Part shown: positions 31,962 through 40,484 of the stretch, piece after piece | Numbering within the stretch: position 1 is the stretch's first letter | How the letters are laid out: the number at the start of each line of letters is the position of its first letter | From: a virus | Direction: 5' to 3' (one strand) | DNA: 64,000 bases | IMG/VR virus record: IMGVR_UViG_3300027971_000044 | Location: 1-64,000 of that record | Notes under the pieces: model-generated | Database searches by the model: none | Told to the model about the DNA's origin: nothing | The model's input: the letters and a program-made list of their open reading frames with translations, nothing else | Program-made: the position numbers and the translations under genes

Positions 31962-31990
31962 TGGACTTGTGTATGAAATAATGGTAAAAT
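31962..31990 (+). promoter_or_regulatory. promoter of head module
   Basis: TGGACT (31962-31967), 17 bases, TAAAAT (31985-31990) preceded by TGG. A hairpin GTCCA-a-CTTT / AAAG-c-TGGAC (31940-31966) overlaps the -35. Transcription should begin only one or two bases before the ATG at 31999, and no ribosome-binding site is present, so the message is nearly leaderless. Confidence 0.65.
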
Positions 31991-31998
31991 AAATTACT

Positions 31999-32340
31999 AT
32001 GGATATTAATCGCATAAATACCAAAGTCCTTGAAGAAGAATCTACTCTTGGGATATATGTTTGGGAAATGCCAGACGGCAGATGGATAGGAGATGACGAT
32101 GGGAACTTTCTTTCAGTCACGTCCAAAAAAGGAAATAGATCCAGAATCGATGCTTTGGCTAGAGAAGTTCGCTCATTCGGTATTTATGAAGGCGGGCCTA
32201 AATTTCTTTCTGCAAGAAGAAAAATTGACGATGAAGAATTCCAACACCAAAAGCAAAGACTTGACTGGGGACTAGTCCCAGACCCACTAGATATTGGAAG
32301 CTATAAAGACGATATGAAAAAGTTAAGGGGTATAAGATGA
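31999..32340 (+). CDS. small protein preceding portal (113 aa)
   Basis: Begins MDINRINTKVLEEESTLGIY, then VWEMPDGRWIGDDDGNFLSV and LDWGLVPDPLDIGSYKDDMK. It overlaps the portal gene by four bases. Proteins of this size with a 'VWE-x-P-D-G' motif sit just before the portal in many actinobacteriophages, but the function is not established. It may be a head assembly accessory protein. Confidence 0.7.
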   Translation: MDINRINTKVLEEESTLGIYVWEMPDGRWIGDDDGNFLSVTSKKGNRSRIDALAREVRSFGIYEGGPKFLSARRKIDDEEFQHQKQRLDWGLVPDPLDIGSYKDDMKKLRGIR

Positions 32341-33920
32341 GCGTAGAGTTTATTGACGATGAAAGTTCTGAAAACATAATTGATATTTCAAACACAGCAG
32401 ACTGGTTCTCCTTAAAAAAGGATCAAGTAAGCAATGACCCATTTGCTGCTGGGATAGATGAATTAAAAAAAGTTAGAGGATTAGGTTCCTCATTTAAGCG
32501 TAAGGTAAGCAGAGAGTTTTCTAAATCGCTTACTGGTGTAGAAGGAACGGGAACACAGCAAAACCTACTAGCACAAGCTATTACAGGATATGCTATGTTC
32601 GACTTAGTAGAGCCAACATATAACCTTGAATACCTATCGGTTGTATACGAAACATCAACATACAACTATGCAGCAATTAATGCAAAGGTTGCAAACATTG
32701 TTGGACTAGGCTATGACTTTGTAGAAACAAAGAAAACAAATGATGCACTAGATGCACTCACAGATGATAAGTCTCTTGAAAGAGCACGTAGAAAAATAAG
32801 CAAGTTGCGACAAGATATTCACGCATGGCTAGACACTACAAATGATGAAGACACATTTACTCAAACTTTAATTAAAACCTATACAGATTTAGAAGCAACA
32901 GGAAATGGCTATATTGAAATTGGTAGAACAACTGGCGGAAACATTGGATACATTGGGCATATACCAGCAAAAACAATGCGTGTACGTAGACTAAGAGATG
33001 GCTTTATTCAATTGCTATATGGCAAGGCTGTTTACTTCAATAACTTTGGAGACACAGAAACAGAGAACCCAATTGCTGGACAAGAAGATCGCCCTAATGA
33101 AATTATTCATTTAAAGAAATATACCCCTATGAATAACTACTACGGCATTCCAGACATTATTGCAGCACAGGTAGCACTTGCAGGAAATGAACTATCTGGC
33201 AGATATAACCTAGACTACTTTGAAAATAAAGCGGTCCCAAGATATATTATTACAGTAAAGGGAGCAAAGCTTTCTCCAGAGTCAGAGAGAAAATTGCTTG
33301 AATTTTTCCAGGTCGGATTAAAGGGAAAGAATCATAGATCCCTATATATTCCACTTCCAGGAGATACCCCAGACTCAAAGACAGAATTTAAGATGGAGCC
33401 AGTGGAGGCAAATCCACAGGAATCTTCATTTAATATTTATCGTAAATCAAATAGAGATGAAATCCTATTGGCCCACCGTGTCCCAATTAATAAGATTGGA
33501 ACTCCAGAAGGCGTAAATTTGGCAGTGGCAAGAGATGCGGATAAAACATTTAAAGAGCAGGTTTGCCGTCCAGCCCAAATGATTTTAGAGAAGAAAGTAA
33601 ATAAAATATTTGAGGAAAAGACAGATGCCCTAGCACTTAAATTTAATGAATTAACTTTAACTGATGAAGATACTCAGTCTAAAATTGACGAAAGATATTT
33701 AAGAATGCAGGTAATTACCCCTAATGAAGTTAGAATTAGAAAGGGAATGATTCCTCTAGATGGCGGAGATCAGGTTATTGAACTTAAAGGTCCAGCAAAA
33801 GCCGAGCAGACAGCGGTGGCTGGAAATACTAGACAAAGATCTCAAGATCGCCAAGCAAATACCCCAGATATTTCTGGTGAGGGAAGAAATGCTAAAGGCG
33901 ATGGCAGACAGGTTGACTAA
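32337..33920 (+). CDS. portal protein (527 aa)
   Basis: Phage portal family (PF04860-type). Characteristic parts are the N-terminal ETSTYNYAAINAKVANIVGL region, TDLEATGNGYIEIGRTTGGN, a Y-Y-G-I-P-D-I motif (PMNNYYGIPDIIAAQVALAG), NLDYFENKAVPRYIITVKGA, and LLAHRVPINKIGTPEG near residue 380. It forms the dodecameric DNA gate at one capsid vertex and docks the terminase and neck. The C-terminal 70 residues are polar and probably disordered (GNTRQRSQDRQANTPDISGE). Confidence 0.92.
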   Translation: MSVEFIDDESSENIIDISNTADWFSLKKDQVSNDPFAAGIDELKKVRGLGSSFKRKVSREFSKSLTGVEGTGTQQNLLAQAITGYAMFDLVEPTYNLEYLSVVYETSTYNYAAINAKVANIVGLGYDFVETKKTNDALDALTDDKSLERARRKISKLRQDIHAWLDTTNDEDTFTQTLIKTYTDLEATGNGYIEIGRTTGGNIGYIGHIPAKTMRVRRLRDGFIQLLYGKAVYFNNFGDTETENPIAGQEDRPNEIIHLKKYTPMNNYYGIPDIIAAQVALAGNELSGRYNLDYFENKAVPRYIITVKGAKLSPESERKLLEFFQVGLKGKNHRSLYIPLPGDTPDSKTEFKMEPVEANPQESSFNIYRKSNRDEILLAHRVPINKIGTPEGVNLAVARDADKTFKEQVCRPAQMILEKKVNKIFEEKTDALALKFNELTLTDEDTQSKIDERYLRMQVITPNEVRIRKGMIPLDGGDQVIELKGPAKAEQTAVAGNTRQRSQDRQANTPDISGEGRNAKGDGRQVD

Positions 33921-33937
33921 CCCCACTCAACTGTTAT

Positions 33938-33966
33938 TTGCCTTTTTATCTATAAGTCGCTAAAAT
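33938..33966 (+). promoter_or_regulatory. promoter of protease-capsid unit
   Basis: TTGCCT (33938-33943), 17 bases, TAAAAT (33961-33966). The ATG at 33974 lies seven bases later, so this transcript is also nearly or fully leaderless; no ribosome-binding site precedes the ATG. Confidence 0.65.
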
Positions 33967-33973
33967 TAAGCAT

Positions 33974-35308
33974 ATGAATATTGAAAAGTCTTTATGGACT
34001 AGCCATGGCAATGACATTAACTTGTCTGTTCCTTTCACTAAAGTTAACCGTGAAAATAGAACTGTCTCTGGTTTTGCAACACTCGACAATGTAGACCAAA
34101 CTGGTGACGTTGTAACTTCTGAAGCAAGCGTAAAGGCATTTGAAAGCTTTCGTGGGAACATCCGTGAAATGCATGGATCTCTTGCAGTTGGAAAGATGGT
34201 TTCTTTTAAGCCAGAAACTTTCTATGATCCAACAACCAAAGAGTTTTATAACGGAGTTTATGTAACAGCATACATTTCAAAAGGCGCACAAGATAGCTGG
34301 GAGAAAGTTCTAGATGGAACTCTTTCAGGATTCTCAATCGGCGGGAAGATTAAAGAGTCAGATAACGAAGTTAATAAAGCTACAGGTAAAACTGTAAGAT
34401 TTATTAAAGACTACGAATTGATGGAGCTATCAATTGTAGATTCTCCAGCAAATGAGCTATGTAACATTCTTTCTATTCAGAAAGTAAATGGACAATACAT
34501 TGCAAAGGGTATAGCAGTAGATGTTGTAACCGAAAATATTTTTTACTGTGAAGACAGTAATTCTGTTTTTATCTCAACAGATAAGACATATGACTCACCA
34601 GTATCTGGTAAGCCAGCACAACTAATTGGTTGGGTTGAGAGTTCAGATGTTAATAAAGCAAAAGAGATTGATAAGATTCTTGATGCATATAAGCATTCAA
34701 GATTTACGTTGCCTGATACACAAAAAATTGCAAAACAGGCAAACGCAGAAGGAGGTAATGAAATGTCAGAAAACACAGAAAACGTAGTTACTGAAGATGT
34801 TGCAGTCGATGCAGCAGTTGAAGTAGCCGTTGAAGAGACAGCAGTTGTTGCAGAAGATGCAGCTCCAGCTGAGGCTCCTGCAGAAGCAGTAGCAGAAGAC
34901 GTTCCTGCCGAGACTCTGGAAAAAGCAGCCGAAGTATCAGAAGATAAGGTTGATGAACCTGATTTTGCAAAGATGTTAGGCGATCTAAAAGGCTTTTTCT
35001 CAGAAACTCTAAATAAGGCATCTGAAGCAAATGCAGCACAAGTTACAACAATCCAAGAGACTGTTGAAGCTTTCAGCAAGAGCGTAGATGCTAGAATTTC
35101 AGAGTTGGCAGAACAACACACAGTACTTTCAAGTGCTGTAAATGATATCAAGAGCACGATTGATGGTGTACAAAAGCGTGTCGACGCAGTAGAATCAGAG
35201 ACTGCAATTAAGAAGTCTTCAGATCTTGGCCGATCAGAAGAAGTAACAATCAAAAAATCCAAATGGAACGGTTCTTTCCTCGGTTCCGTGAACGAAATAT
35301 TTAACTAA
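33974..35308 (+). CDS. prohead serine protease with C-terminal scaffold region (XkdF/HK97 type, 444 aa)
   Basis: The N-terminal ~175 residues are the HK97-type maturation protease: NRENRTVSGFATLDNVDQTG, the candidate catalytic H67 in REMHGSLAVGK, and S121 in GTLSGFSIGGK, followed by DYELMELSIVDSPANE. A middle region (about 180-260) resembles the tail of XkdF proteins. From residue 264 onward it is acidic and alanine-rich (VEETAVVAEDAAPAEAPAEA), then coiled-coil (FFSETLNKASEANAAQVTTI), which is typical of scaffold. The protease should cleave scaffold and capsid after assembly. Confidence 0.9.
   Translation: MNIEKSLWTSHGNDINLSVPFTKVNRENRTVSGFATLDNVDQTGDVVTSEASVKAFESFRGNIREMHGSLAVGKMVSFKPETFYDPTTKEFYNGVYVTAYISKGAQDSWEKVLDGTLSGFSIGGKIKESDNEVNKATGKTVRFIKDYELMELSIVDSPANELCNILSIQKVNGQYIAKGIAVDVVTENIFYCEDSNSVFISTDKTYDSPVSGKPAQLIGWVESSDVNKAKEIDKILDAYKHSRFTLPDTQKIAKQANAEGGNEMSENTENVVTEDVAVDAAVEVAVEETAVVAEDAAPAEAPAEAVAEDVPAETLEKAAEVSEDKVDEPDFAKMLGDLKGFFSETLNKASEANAAQVTTIQETVEAFSKSVDARISELAEQHTVLSSAVNDIKSTIDGVQKRVDAVESETAIKKSSDLGRSEEVTIKKSKWNGSFLGSVNEIFN
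34763..35308 (+). CDS. nested scaffolding protein from in-frame internal start (181 aa)
   Basis: AGAAGGAGGT (GGAGG at 34751-34755) lies seven bases before an in-frame ATG at 34763 (codon 264 of the protease gene), far stronger than the start of the parent gene, which has none. The product would begin MSENTENVVTEDVAVDAAVE and consist only of the acidic and coiled-coil scaffold. This is the same arrangement as lambda C/Nu3. The next gene encodes the major capsid protein, as expected. Not shown directly, but the signal is clear. Confidence 0.75.
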   Translation: MSENTENVVTEDVAVDAAVEVAVEETAVVAEDAAPAEAPAEAVAEDVPAETLEKAAEVSEDKVDEPDFAKMLGDLKGFFSETLNKASEANAAQVTTIQETVEAFSKSVDARISELAEQHTVLSSAVNDIKSTIDGVQKRVDAVESETAIKKSSDLGRSEEVTIKKSKWNGSFLGSVNEIFN

Positions 35309-35322
35309 GGTAGGTATAAATA

Positions 35323-36372
35323 ATGAGCAATGAAACATTAGAAAAAGCAATTGCAACTGGCACAACAGCCCGTGGTACATTTGCTTCAACAACTGGTGGT
35401 TCTGGAGTACACACAGCTAGCGAGTCTGGCAATGGTGGTCTTCTTAACCCTGAACAGTCTGCCCGCTTCCTTGACTATATGTTCGACGCAACCGTAATCG
35501 GTAAAGTTGCACGTACAGTTCGTATGAAGTCAGACACAGCCGAGATTGACCGTATGTCCGTTGGTGAGAAGCTTATGAAGCTTGCAACTGAAGGAGATAA
35601 CGATGCTGCTAATAGTGCAGTAACTTTCTCAAAGATTTCTCTAACAACAAAGAAACTCCGCATGGACTGGGAGCTTTCAACTGAGTCTCTAGAAGACAAC
35701 ATCGAAGGTGCAGATCTAGAAGATCATATTGCACGTTTGATGGCAACACAGGCAGGAAATGACATCGAAGATGTTATTCTTAACGGTGACACATCTCTAA
35801 CAGGAGACGCTCTTTACAAGTCATTTGATGGCGTTGTAAAGAAGGCAAAGGCATCAGGTCGCGTCGTAGACGCAGCAGGTGCTGAAGTTTCTCGTGAAGT
35901 ATTCAACAAGGCACTTAAGGCTATGCCACGTAAGTACAAGCAACGTCGTGCAGACCTTCGCTTCCTTGCTGGATCAAACTTGATTCAGGACTTCCTATAC
36001 AAGAACAGTATTGGAACAAACCAGACAATTCCACAGGACATCGCTTCAAGCGTAATCCGTGGCGGAGTCGCACCACTAGGTGGACCTGCAGGATACGTAG
36101 CACCATTCGCGTTCGGTATTCCGATCATCGAAGTTCCGCTACTTGCAGAAGCACAGACTGGTACACACTCAGGAGCTTCAGGTTCACACGGAGATATCCA
36201 CTTGTCATTCCCAAATAACGTAGTTATTGGTGTCAAGCGTGATGTAACTGTTTACCGTTTCTTCTGGCCACGTAAGGACTCAATCGAGTACACAATGTAC
36301 ACTCGTGTTGGCGTCCAGATCGAACAAGCAGATGCTTGGGTTGTCGTAAAGAACGTTAAGGTTGCTTCTTAA
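35323..36372 (+). CDS. major capsid protein, HK97-like (349 aa)
   Basis: Directly follows the protease/scaffold gene. The N-terminal part is glycine- and threonine-rich (ATGTTARGTFASTTGGSGVH). The core has GLLNPEQSARFLDYMFDATV, VRMKSDTAEIDRMSVGEKLM, KLRMDWELSTESLEDNIEGA and IARLMATQAGNDIEDVILNG, consistent with an HK97-fold capsid protein of this length. Codon choice (many CGT, AAG, GGA, CTT and AAC codons) differs from the AT-leaning neighbours, as usual for a very highly expressed gene. AAGGTAGG is the ribosome-binding site. A strong terminator follows. Confidence 0.92.
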   Translation: MSNETLEKAIATGTTARGTFASTTGGSGVHTASESGNGGLLNPEQSARFLDYMFDATVIGKVARTVRMKSDTAEIDRMSVGEKLMKLATEGDNDAANSAVTFSKISLTTKKLRMDWELSTESLEDNIEGADLEDHIARLMATQAGNDIEDVILNGDTSLTGDALYKSFDGVVKKAKASGRVVDAAGAEVSREVFNKALKAMPRKYKQRRADLRFLAGSNLIQDFLYKNSIGTNQTIPQDIASSVIRGGVAPLGGPAGYVAPFAFGIPIIEVPLLAEAQTGTHSGASGSHGDIHLSFPNNVVIGVKRDVTVYRFFWPRKDSIEYTMYTRVGVQIEQADAWVVVKNVKVAS

Positions 36373-36397
36373 TTAATTAAGAAATAGCCCCAGAAAG

Positions 36398-36423
36398 GCC
36401 CCCAATTAATTTTGGGGGCTTTT
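36398..36423 (+). terminator. strong intrinsic terminator after major capsid gene
   Basis: GCCCCCAA (36398-36405) pairs with TTGGGGGC (36412-36419), six-base loop, then TTTTC. It ends the capsid transcript. Confidence 0.9.
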
Positions 36424-36448
36424 CATTTTAATTTAACAATGCTATAAT
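36420..36448 (+). promoter_or_regulatory. promoter just downstream of capsid terminator
   Basis: TTTTCA (36420-36425), 17 bases, TATAAT (36443-36448) preceded by TGC. The -35 is part of the T run of the terminator, so termination and re-initiation are packed together. AAAGGAG follows before the gene at 36474. Confidence 0.7.
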
Positions 36449-36473
36449 TGAAGAACCTAACAAAGGAGAATAT

Positions 36474-36881
36474 ATGTCATTTGAGACATTGAAAGTAGCA
36501 GAACTCAGAAAAGTTGCAGAGGACTTTGCAGTTGACACTGATGGACTAAAGAATAAGGCCGATATTGTTGCCGCTCTTACCGAAGAGGGAGTAACTTGGT
36601 CTGTTTACCAAAAGACTATTAAGGATATTGAAAAAGCGGCAGACGAATTCAGCGAAGATGCAGAAGAGATTCTTCCAAGATTTAATCCTGATGCTCAGCC
36701 AGAAAATACATTGCTAGTCAGAATGACTAGAGAGAATTATAGATATGATATTCTTAACTATACATTTACAAAAGAGCATCCTTTTGTCGCAATGACATCA
36801 GAAGACGCTCAAGAAATTTTTGACAAGGAGGAGGGTTTCCGCTTAGCAACTCCAAAGGAAGTTCAGGAGTACTACGCTTAA
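36474..36881 (+). CDS. SAP/HeH-like-domain head protein (135 aa)
   Basis: Residues 1-40 (FETLKVAELRKVAEDFAVDT, LKNKADIVAALTEEG) look like a helix-extended-helix SAP or Rho-N-type domain, often DNA-binding or peptide-binding in phage head proteins. The remainder contains MTRENYRYDILNYTFTKEHP and EEGFRLATPKEVQEYYA, a pattern seen in small head or neck proteins of actinobacteriophages. Probable head-tail connector accessory, by position. Confidence 0.7.
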   Translation: MSFETLKVAELRKVAEDFAVDTDGLKNKADIVAALTEEGVTWSVYQKTIKDIEKAADEFSEDAEEILPRFNPDAQPENTLLVRMTRENYRYDILNYTFTKEHPFVAMTSEDAQEIFDKEEGFRLATPKEVQEYYA

Positions 36882-36891
36882 CCTTTATTAA

Positions 36892-37872
36892 ATGGAAATT
36901 CTAGTAGGTTCAAATTCACCAGTAACGCACAAAGTGTTTTGGCAGGGGCAACTAACTGACTCAGACAGTCTTCCAGTTGTTCGGCTATATGACATTACAG
37001 AAGATCCAGCAATATCTCCACCTATAAATCCTGGAACAATACTTGCAACATTAACGGCTGTAAAGTCGGAAGTAGATGCGGGTACATATGTTGTGTATAT
37101 TCCAGTATCATACACTACCAGACAAAGACAGCTTAGATTGAGTTGGTCATACACAGTTGGCTCAGTTTCTACAGAAAAGAACCATAAGATTTATGTGCAG
37201 ACTCCATATACAGATTTGAGCCAAGCAATTGATTCTTTAGGGTTGGGATCTGATTTTTCAGATCCTAATTCTAAATCATATTTTGAATTATGCAGTGCTG
37301 AAAGATACGCTAGAAAATTAATTGAAGCATATACTCAGCAACAGTTTTACTTATACGATGACGTGCAGATTGCATATGGATCAGGGTCAGATGTCTTGCC
37401 ACTTCCTTATAAATTAGCAGAACTGCATGAGCTATATCAAAATGATATCTTGCTTTTAAATACTTTAACTAATGTTAATAATTGGAACTACAACACAATC
37501 ATTTCAGAGAGCGGATTTGGAATAAGAATTAATAGAGCAAATATGCTTGATAATACTGTGTATACAGCAAACGGCATGGTTCCTCCTCCAACAAATGATG
37601 TATGGAATGGGGTATTTAAACAGGGAGTAACATACAGAGTTCAAGGCAAGTTTGGATGGGAAGAAGTTCCTGATGAAGTTGATCTTGCATGCATTGAATT
37701 AATGAAAGATTATTTTTCAAAAGATAAGGTTTGGCGTAATAAGTACATGAAGTCAATTCAAACATTTGACTGGAAATTCGAGTACAATTCTGGTACATAT
37801 TCAGGAACAGGCAATCTCTATGCAGATCAACTACTTCTTCCGTATGTTATCAATAAAATGGTTGTGATCTAA
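36892..37872 (+). CDS. head-tail connector/adaptor protein (326 aa)
   Basis: The N-terminal ~100 residues are a beta domain (SNSPVTHKVFWQGQLTDSDS; DAGTYVVYIPVSYTTRQRQL), like those in tail-fibre adaptors. Residues about 120-326 are connector-like: a helix with CSAERYARKLIEAYTQQQFY, LPLPYKLAELHELYQNDILL, and GKFGWEEVPDEVDLACIELM, the typical 'G-x-W-x-E-V-P-x-D-V' of head-tail adaptor gp6/gp15-type proteins. It is probably a ring between portal and tail. No good ribosome-binding site precedes the ATG, so it may depend on readthrough coupling. Confidence 0.75.
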   Translation: MEILVGSNSPVTHKVFWQGQLTDSDSLPVVRLYDITEDPAISPPINPGTILATLTAVKSEVDAGTYVVYIPVSYTTRQRQLRLSWSYTVGSVSTEKNHKIYVQTPYTDLSQAIDSLGLGSDFSDPNSKSYFELCSAERYARKLIEAYTQQQFYLYDDVQIAYGSGSDVLPLPYKLAELHELYQNDILLLNTLTNVNNWNYNTIISESGFGIRINRANMLDNTVYTANGMVPPPTNDVWNGVFKQGVTYRVQGKFGWEEVPDEVDLACIELMKDYFSKDKVWRNKYMKSIQTFDWKFEYNSGTYSGTGNLYADQLLLPYVINKMVVI

Positions 37873-38297
37873 TGTATGATCTTGTTGACTCCGTTATGCC
37901 TATGTTCTTGGATGTCTACAGACAGTTTGATTTACAAGATCCAGATACAGGTTCTATAAAAAAAGAATGGCAGTTTGATAGAACAGTTCCTTGCAGCGCT
38001 AAAGGTATTATCAGTAACTCTTCTTCCAGCAGAACTGGAGATAGACAAGTAATGTCTAATAAATATACTAATGATCAAATTTTACAAATTAGAACATCAG
38101 AAAAAATAACTTTAAGAGAAAAAATTACAAATATTAGAGACTCAGAAGGAACTGTAATTTGGGAAGAATTAAATTTTCCAACTAACACTCCTACAGTTTT
38201 TGAGTTAATGGGAACTACTCCAATGACAGATCCACTGGGCGGAGTTCTAGGATATAACTCTACTGTCAAGAGATCGGAAAACCAGACAATTGGATAA
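37872..38297 (+). CDS. head closure/stopper-type neck protein (141 aa)
   Basis: MYDLVDSVMPMFLDVYRQFD, then PCSAKGIISNSSSSRTGDRQ and KITNIRDSEGTVIWEELNFP. Beta-rich, about 140 residues, directly after a connector gene: this fits a head-closure (SPP1 gp16-like) protein. One-base overlap with the previous gene. Assignment rests on size, fold impression and position. Confidence 0.65.
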   Translation: MYDLVDSVMPMFLDVYRQFDLQDPDTGSIKKEWQFDRTVPCSAKGIISNSSSSRTGDRQVMSNKYTNDQILQIRTSEKITLREKITNIRDSEGTVIWEELNFPTNTPTVFELMGTTPMTDPLGGVLGYNSTVKRSENQTIG

Positions 38298-39072
38298 TAG
38301 CTCACTACTAGTCACGGCTGCCAGCGGTCTTCAAAAAGGCATGGCGGGAACTAAAGGCACCGTTTTAAGAGATAGCACAGTAGCACAAATATCTGCTGCA
38401 ATATATTATCACGCACAAGTAGTATCTAAACTAACAACAAATAAACAATTTCAAAAGAAATTTCAGTCTGTAATATTTAAACAAATAGAAGAAGACTTTG
38501 GTCTATATGTAGACTCACAATCAAGAATGAATCCTAAGTCTTTGCATCATGTGTACGAGTGGAAAAAGACGGGAAACAAAAATTCAAGATTATTTAAGCT
38601 AAAGGTATTGTCTACAGACGGACTTTCATTTAAAATTACATCTAGCTTTTTGCCTTCTAAATCTGCCGTCCCAAATCAATTTGGAAAGAGAAGACACGTA
38701 TTTATTAATAAAGCATCCGTGATGGAAGCTGGAATACCTCTAGTAATCCGCCCTAAGTTCGCAGAGCGCTTAGTATTTGAAACTAGTACTGGAGTAGTAT
38801 ATATGCCCAAAGGGGCTTCTGTGACCGTTACAAGGCCTGGTGGAGGCAAAGCTACTGGAAGGTTCCAAATAGCTTACGCACAATTCTTTACTGGCAATCT
38901 AGTAAATACAGCAATTAAAAGATCTGGCTTCCAACAACTATTTAATTCATCACTAACTAAAGCAATGAGAGTCCCATCAGATGTTAGAAAAGTTAAATAT
39001 TCATTTAATGCTAACACATTAAATATGAATGCAGAATCAGCAATTGCTTCAGCATTTGGAGGTGCAGTATGA
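38290..39072 (+). CDS. neck/minor tail protein, HK97 gp10-like position (260 aa)
   Basis: Starts at TTG overlapping the previous gene by eight bases (LDNSSLLVTAASGLQKGMAG, with initiator Met). The body is basic and helical at first (HAQVVSKLTTNKQFQKKFQS), followed by beta segments (LKVLSTDGLSFKITSSFLPS). It occupies the tail-completion (gp10/gp17-like) position before a tail-terminator gene. Function inferred. Confidence 0.65.
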   Translation: MDNSSLLVTAASGLQKGMAGTKGTVLRDSTVAQISAAIYYHAQVVSKLTTNKQFQKKFQSVIFKQIEEDFGLYVDSQSRMNPKSLHHVYEWKKTGNKNSRLFKLKVLSTDGLSFKITSSFLPSKSAVPNQFGKRRHVFINKASVMEAGIPLVIRPKFAERLVFETSTGVVYMPKGASVTVTRPGGGKATGRFQIAYAQFFTGNLVNTAIKRSGFQQLFNSSLTKAMRVPSDVRKVKYSFNANTLNMNAESAIASAFGGAV

Positions 39073-39578
39073 CAGACTATAAGGCAGATATAATGCTTGA
39101 TTTAAGAAAGTACCTTTGGTCTGAATTAAAAGCTAATAATATTTTTACAGCCACGGACTATTATTCAGACAATATAGGTCAAGAGATTGTTCCAATTATT
39201 CCAGTTCAACAGTCTCCAGAAATGAATCAATTTTTGAGCGGGAAGAAGCACATAGTCTATGACAAGATAGGGTTATCATATGAAGACAACTGGGCTATAT
39301 GCTGTGAGCAGATTCTGTTCACTATATATTCAATAGATGTTTCAGATATAAATGAGGTTAGAAACCTAATGACAGATTTATTCAGAAGAATGGATGATTC
39401 AGCTAGGGATGCAAATGCCTATTCTGGCATATCCAAGAAGTTTAAATTCTTCAGCATATTTGTTGCTGATATTTCTCCAACAGCCCCATCCGAAGAATTG
39501 GCAGGATTCCTATCAGCAGATGTAATCCTTGAGGTTAAATACGCAAGACACCTAGGCCTTACTGGACGCTTTGCTTAA
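39069..39578 (+). CDS. tail terminator-type protein (169 aa)
   Basis: TDYKADIMLDLRKYLWSELK, a middle IGLSYEDNWAICCEQILFTI and IDVSDINEVRNLMTDLFRRM, then FKFFSIFVADISPTAPSEEL. An alpha/beta protein of this size immediately before the tail-tube gene is usually the tail terminator, which caps the tube and joins it to the head. ATGA overlap with the previous gene. Confidence 0.7.
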   Translation: MTDYKADIMLDLRKYLWSELKANNIFTATDYYSDNIGQEIVPIIPVQQSPEMNQFLSGKKHIVYDKIGLSYEDNWAICCEQILFTIYSIDVSDINEVRNLMTDLFRRMDDSARDANAYSGISKKFKFFSIFVADISPTAPSEELAGFLSADVILEVKYARHLGLTGRFA

Positions 39579-39607
39579 TTTGCCTTTGGGCGCATTATAC
39601 TCTATTA
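39579..39607 (+). promoter_or_regulatory. promoter of the tail-tube gene
   Basis: TTGCCT (39579-39584), 17 bases, TATTAT (39602-39607). The leader to 39696 is about 80 bases and ends in AGGAGG, one of the strongest ribosome-binding sites in the window. Confidence 0.65.
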
Positions 39608-39695
39608 TTGTACATAGAGGGAAGGGCCTAGCCAGCCAAGATTTAATGATTTACAACAATATATATATATTTTTATAAATAGGAGGAAAATAACT

Positions 39696-40406
39696 ATGGC
39701 ACAATCCGTAGGTAATGCTAAAAATATTCTAGTTGGCGCATCTCCATTGTTCTTGTCGAATGTTGACATTAACGATTCAGATTATATCGCTAACGCAGAA
39801 GCAGGCGTAGCAATCTCATCAGGTGCAACAACAGTTGGAGTTCCAGCTTTTGCACCAGGAGCATCATACGCAACTACGCTTAATAACGTAAACCAAACAG
39901 CAGGACTTTTTGGATACCGTAACGTTGGTTTTACTAACAATGGTCTTCAAATCACATATAACCCAACATTCGATTCAGTAACAGTTGATCAGCTACTTGA
40001 TACAGCTAAGCTGTTCAAGTCTGCAATGGAAGTTATGATCGCAACAGAAATGTCAGAAGGTACTCTAGAGAACATCGTAACAGTGTTCGGACAGAGCTCA
40101 AGCACACTTTCAGCAGTAACTGGAACATCTACAACTACCAAGCAAGAACTTGGTCTAGCAGCAGGATCACTTGGTGCCGCTCCAACAGAGCGTCAACTAA
40201 TTGCAGTAGGACAGGCTCCAACAGCAGGTTCAACTTCATCTGAGCGTGTATATTATGCACGTCGTGTTTTGTCTGTACAACAGTCACAGCACTCTCTTGC
40301 ACGTACAACTGCGACCACATTCCCAGTGACTTTCCGTCTTCTACCAGATGCTAACTACTCTGGCTCAGAATACGGCAAGATTATTGACCGTGTATTAGTA
40401 GTATAA
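39696..40406 (+). CDS. major tail (tube) protein (236 aa)
   Basis: MAQSVGNAKNILVGASPLFL, YATTLNNVNQTAGLFGYRNV, ITYNPTFDSVTVDQLLDTAK, MIATEMSEGTLENIVTVFGQ. The N-terminal 'N-A-K-N-I-L-V-G-A' and the 'D-S-V-T-V-D-Q' strand are typical of siphovirus tail-tube proteins. It has its own promoter and terminator, and like the capsid gene it uses more CGT, AAC and CTT codons than its neighbours. It polymerises into the tail tube whose length is set by the tape measure. Confidence 0.9.
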   Translation: MAQSVGNAKNILVGASPLFLSNVDINDSDYIANAEAGVAISSGATTVGVPAFAPGASYATTLNNVNQTAGLFGYRNVGFTNNGLQITYNPTFDSVTVDQLLDTAKLFKSAMEVMIATEMSEGTLENIVTVFGQSSSTLSAVTGTSTTTKQELGLAAGSLGAAPTERQLIAVGQAPTAGSTSSERVYYARRVLSVQQSQHSLARTTATTFPVTFRLLPDANYSGSEYGKIIDRVLVV

Positions 40407-40426
40407 TAAATTCAATTTATTAATGA

Positions 40427-40450
40427 AAACCCCCAGGAAACTGGGGGTTT
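40427..40450 (+). terminator. strong intrinsic terminator after tail-tube gene
   Basis: AAACCCCCAG (40427-40436), a GAAA tetraloop, CTGGGGGTTT (40441-40450), a ten-pair perfect stem with a T-rich 3' side. It limits high-level tube transcription, as at the capsid gene. Confidence 0.92.
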
Positions 40451-40455
40451 CTCAT

Positions 40456-40484
40456 TTGTGTCGATAATATCTATATGTTATAAT
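40456..40484 (+). promoter_or_regulatory. promoter of chaperone and tape-measure genes
   Basis: TTGTGT (40456-40461), 17 bases, TATAAT (40479-40484) preceded by TGT. It follows the terminator directly. TAGGAGG lies before the TTG start at 40514. Confidence 0.75.

Noticed and set aside
34758-34760. ATG inside TAATG at 34758 as the internal scaffold start
   Set aside because: It is out of frame with the protease gene and too close to the Shine-Dalgarno; the in-frame ATG at 34763 has the ideal spacing.
34543-35262. 239-residue serine-rich minus-strand frame
   Set aside because: Complement of the scaffold region with its GAA/GCA codons; the plus-strand scaffold has a strong start and expected context.
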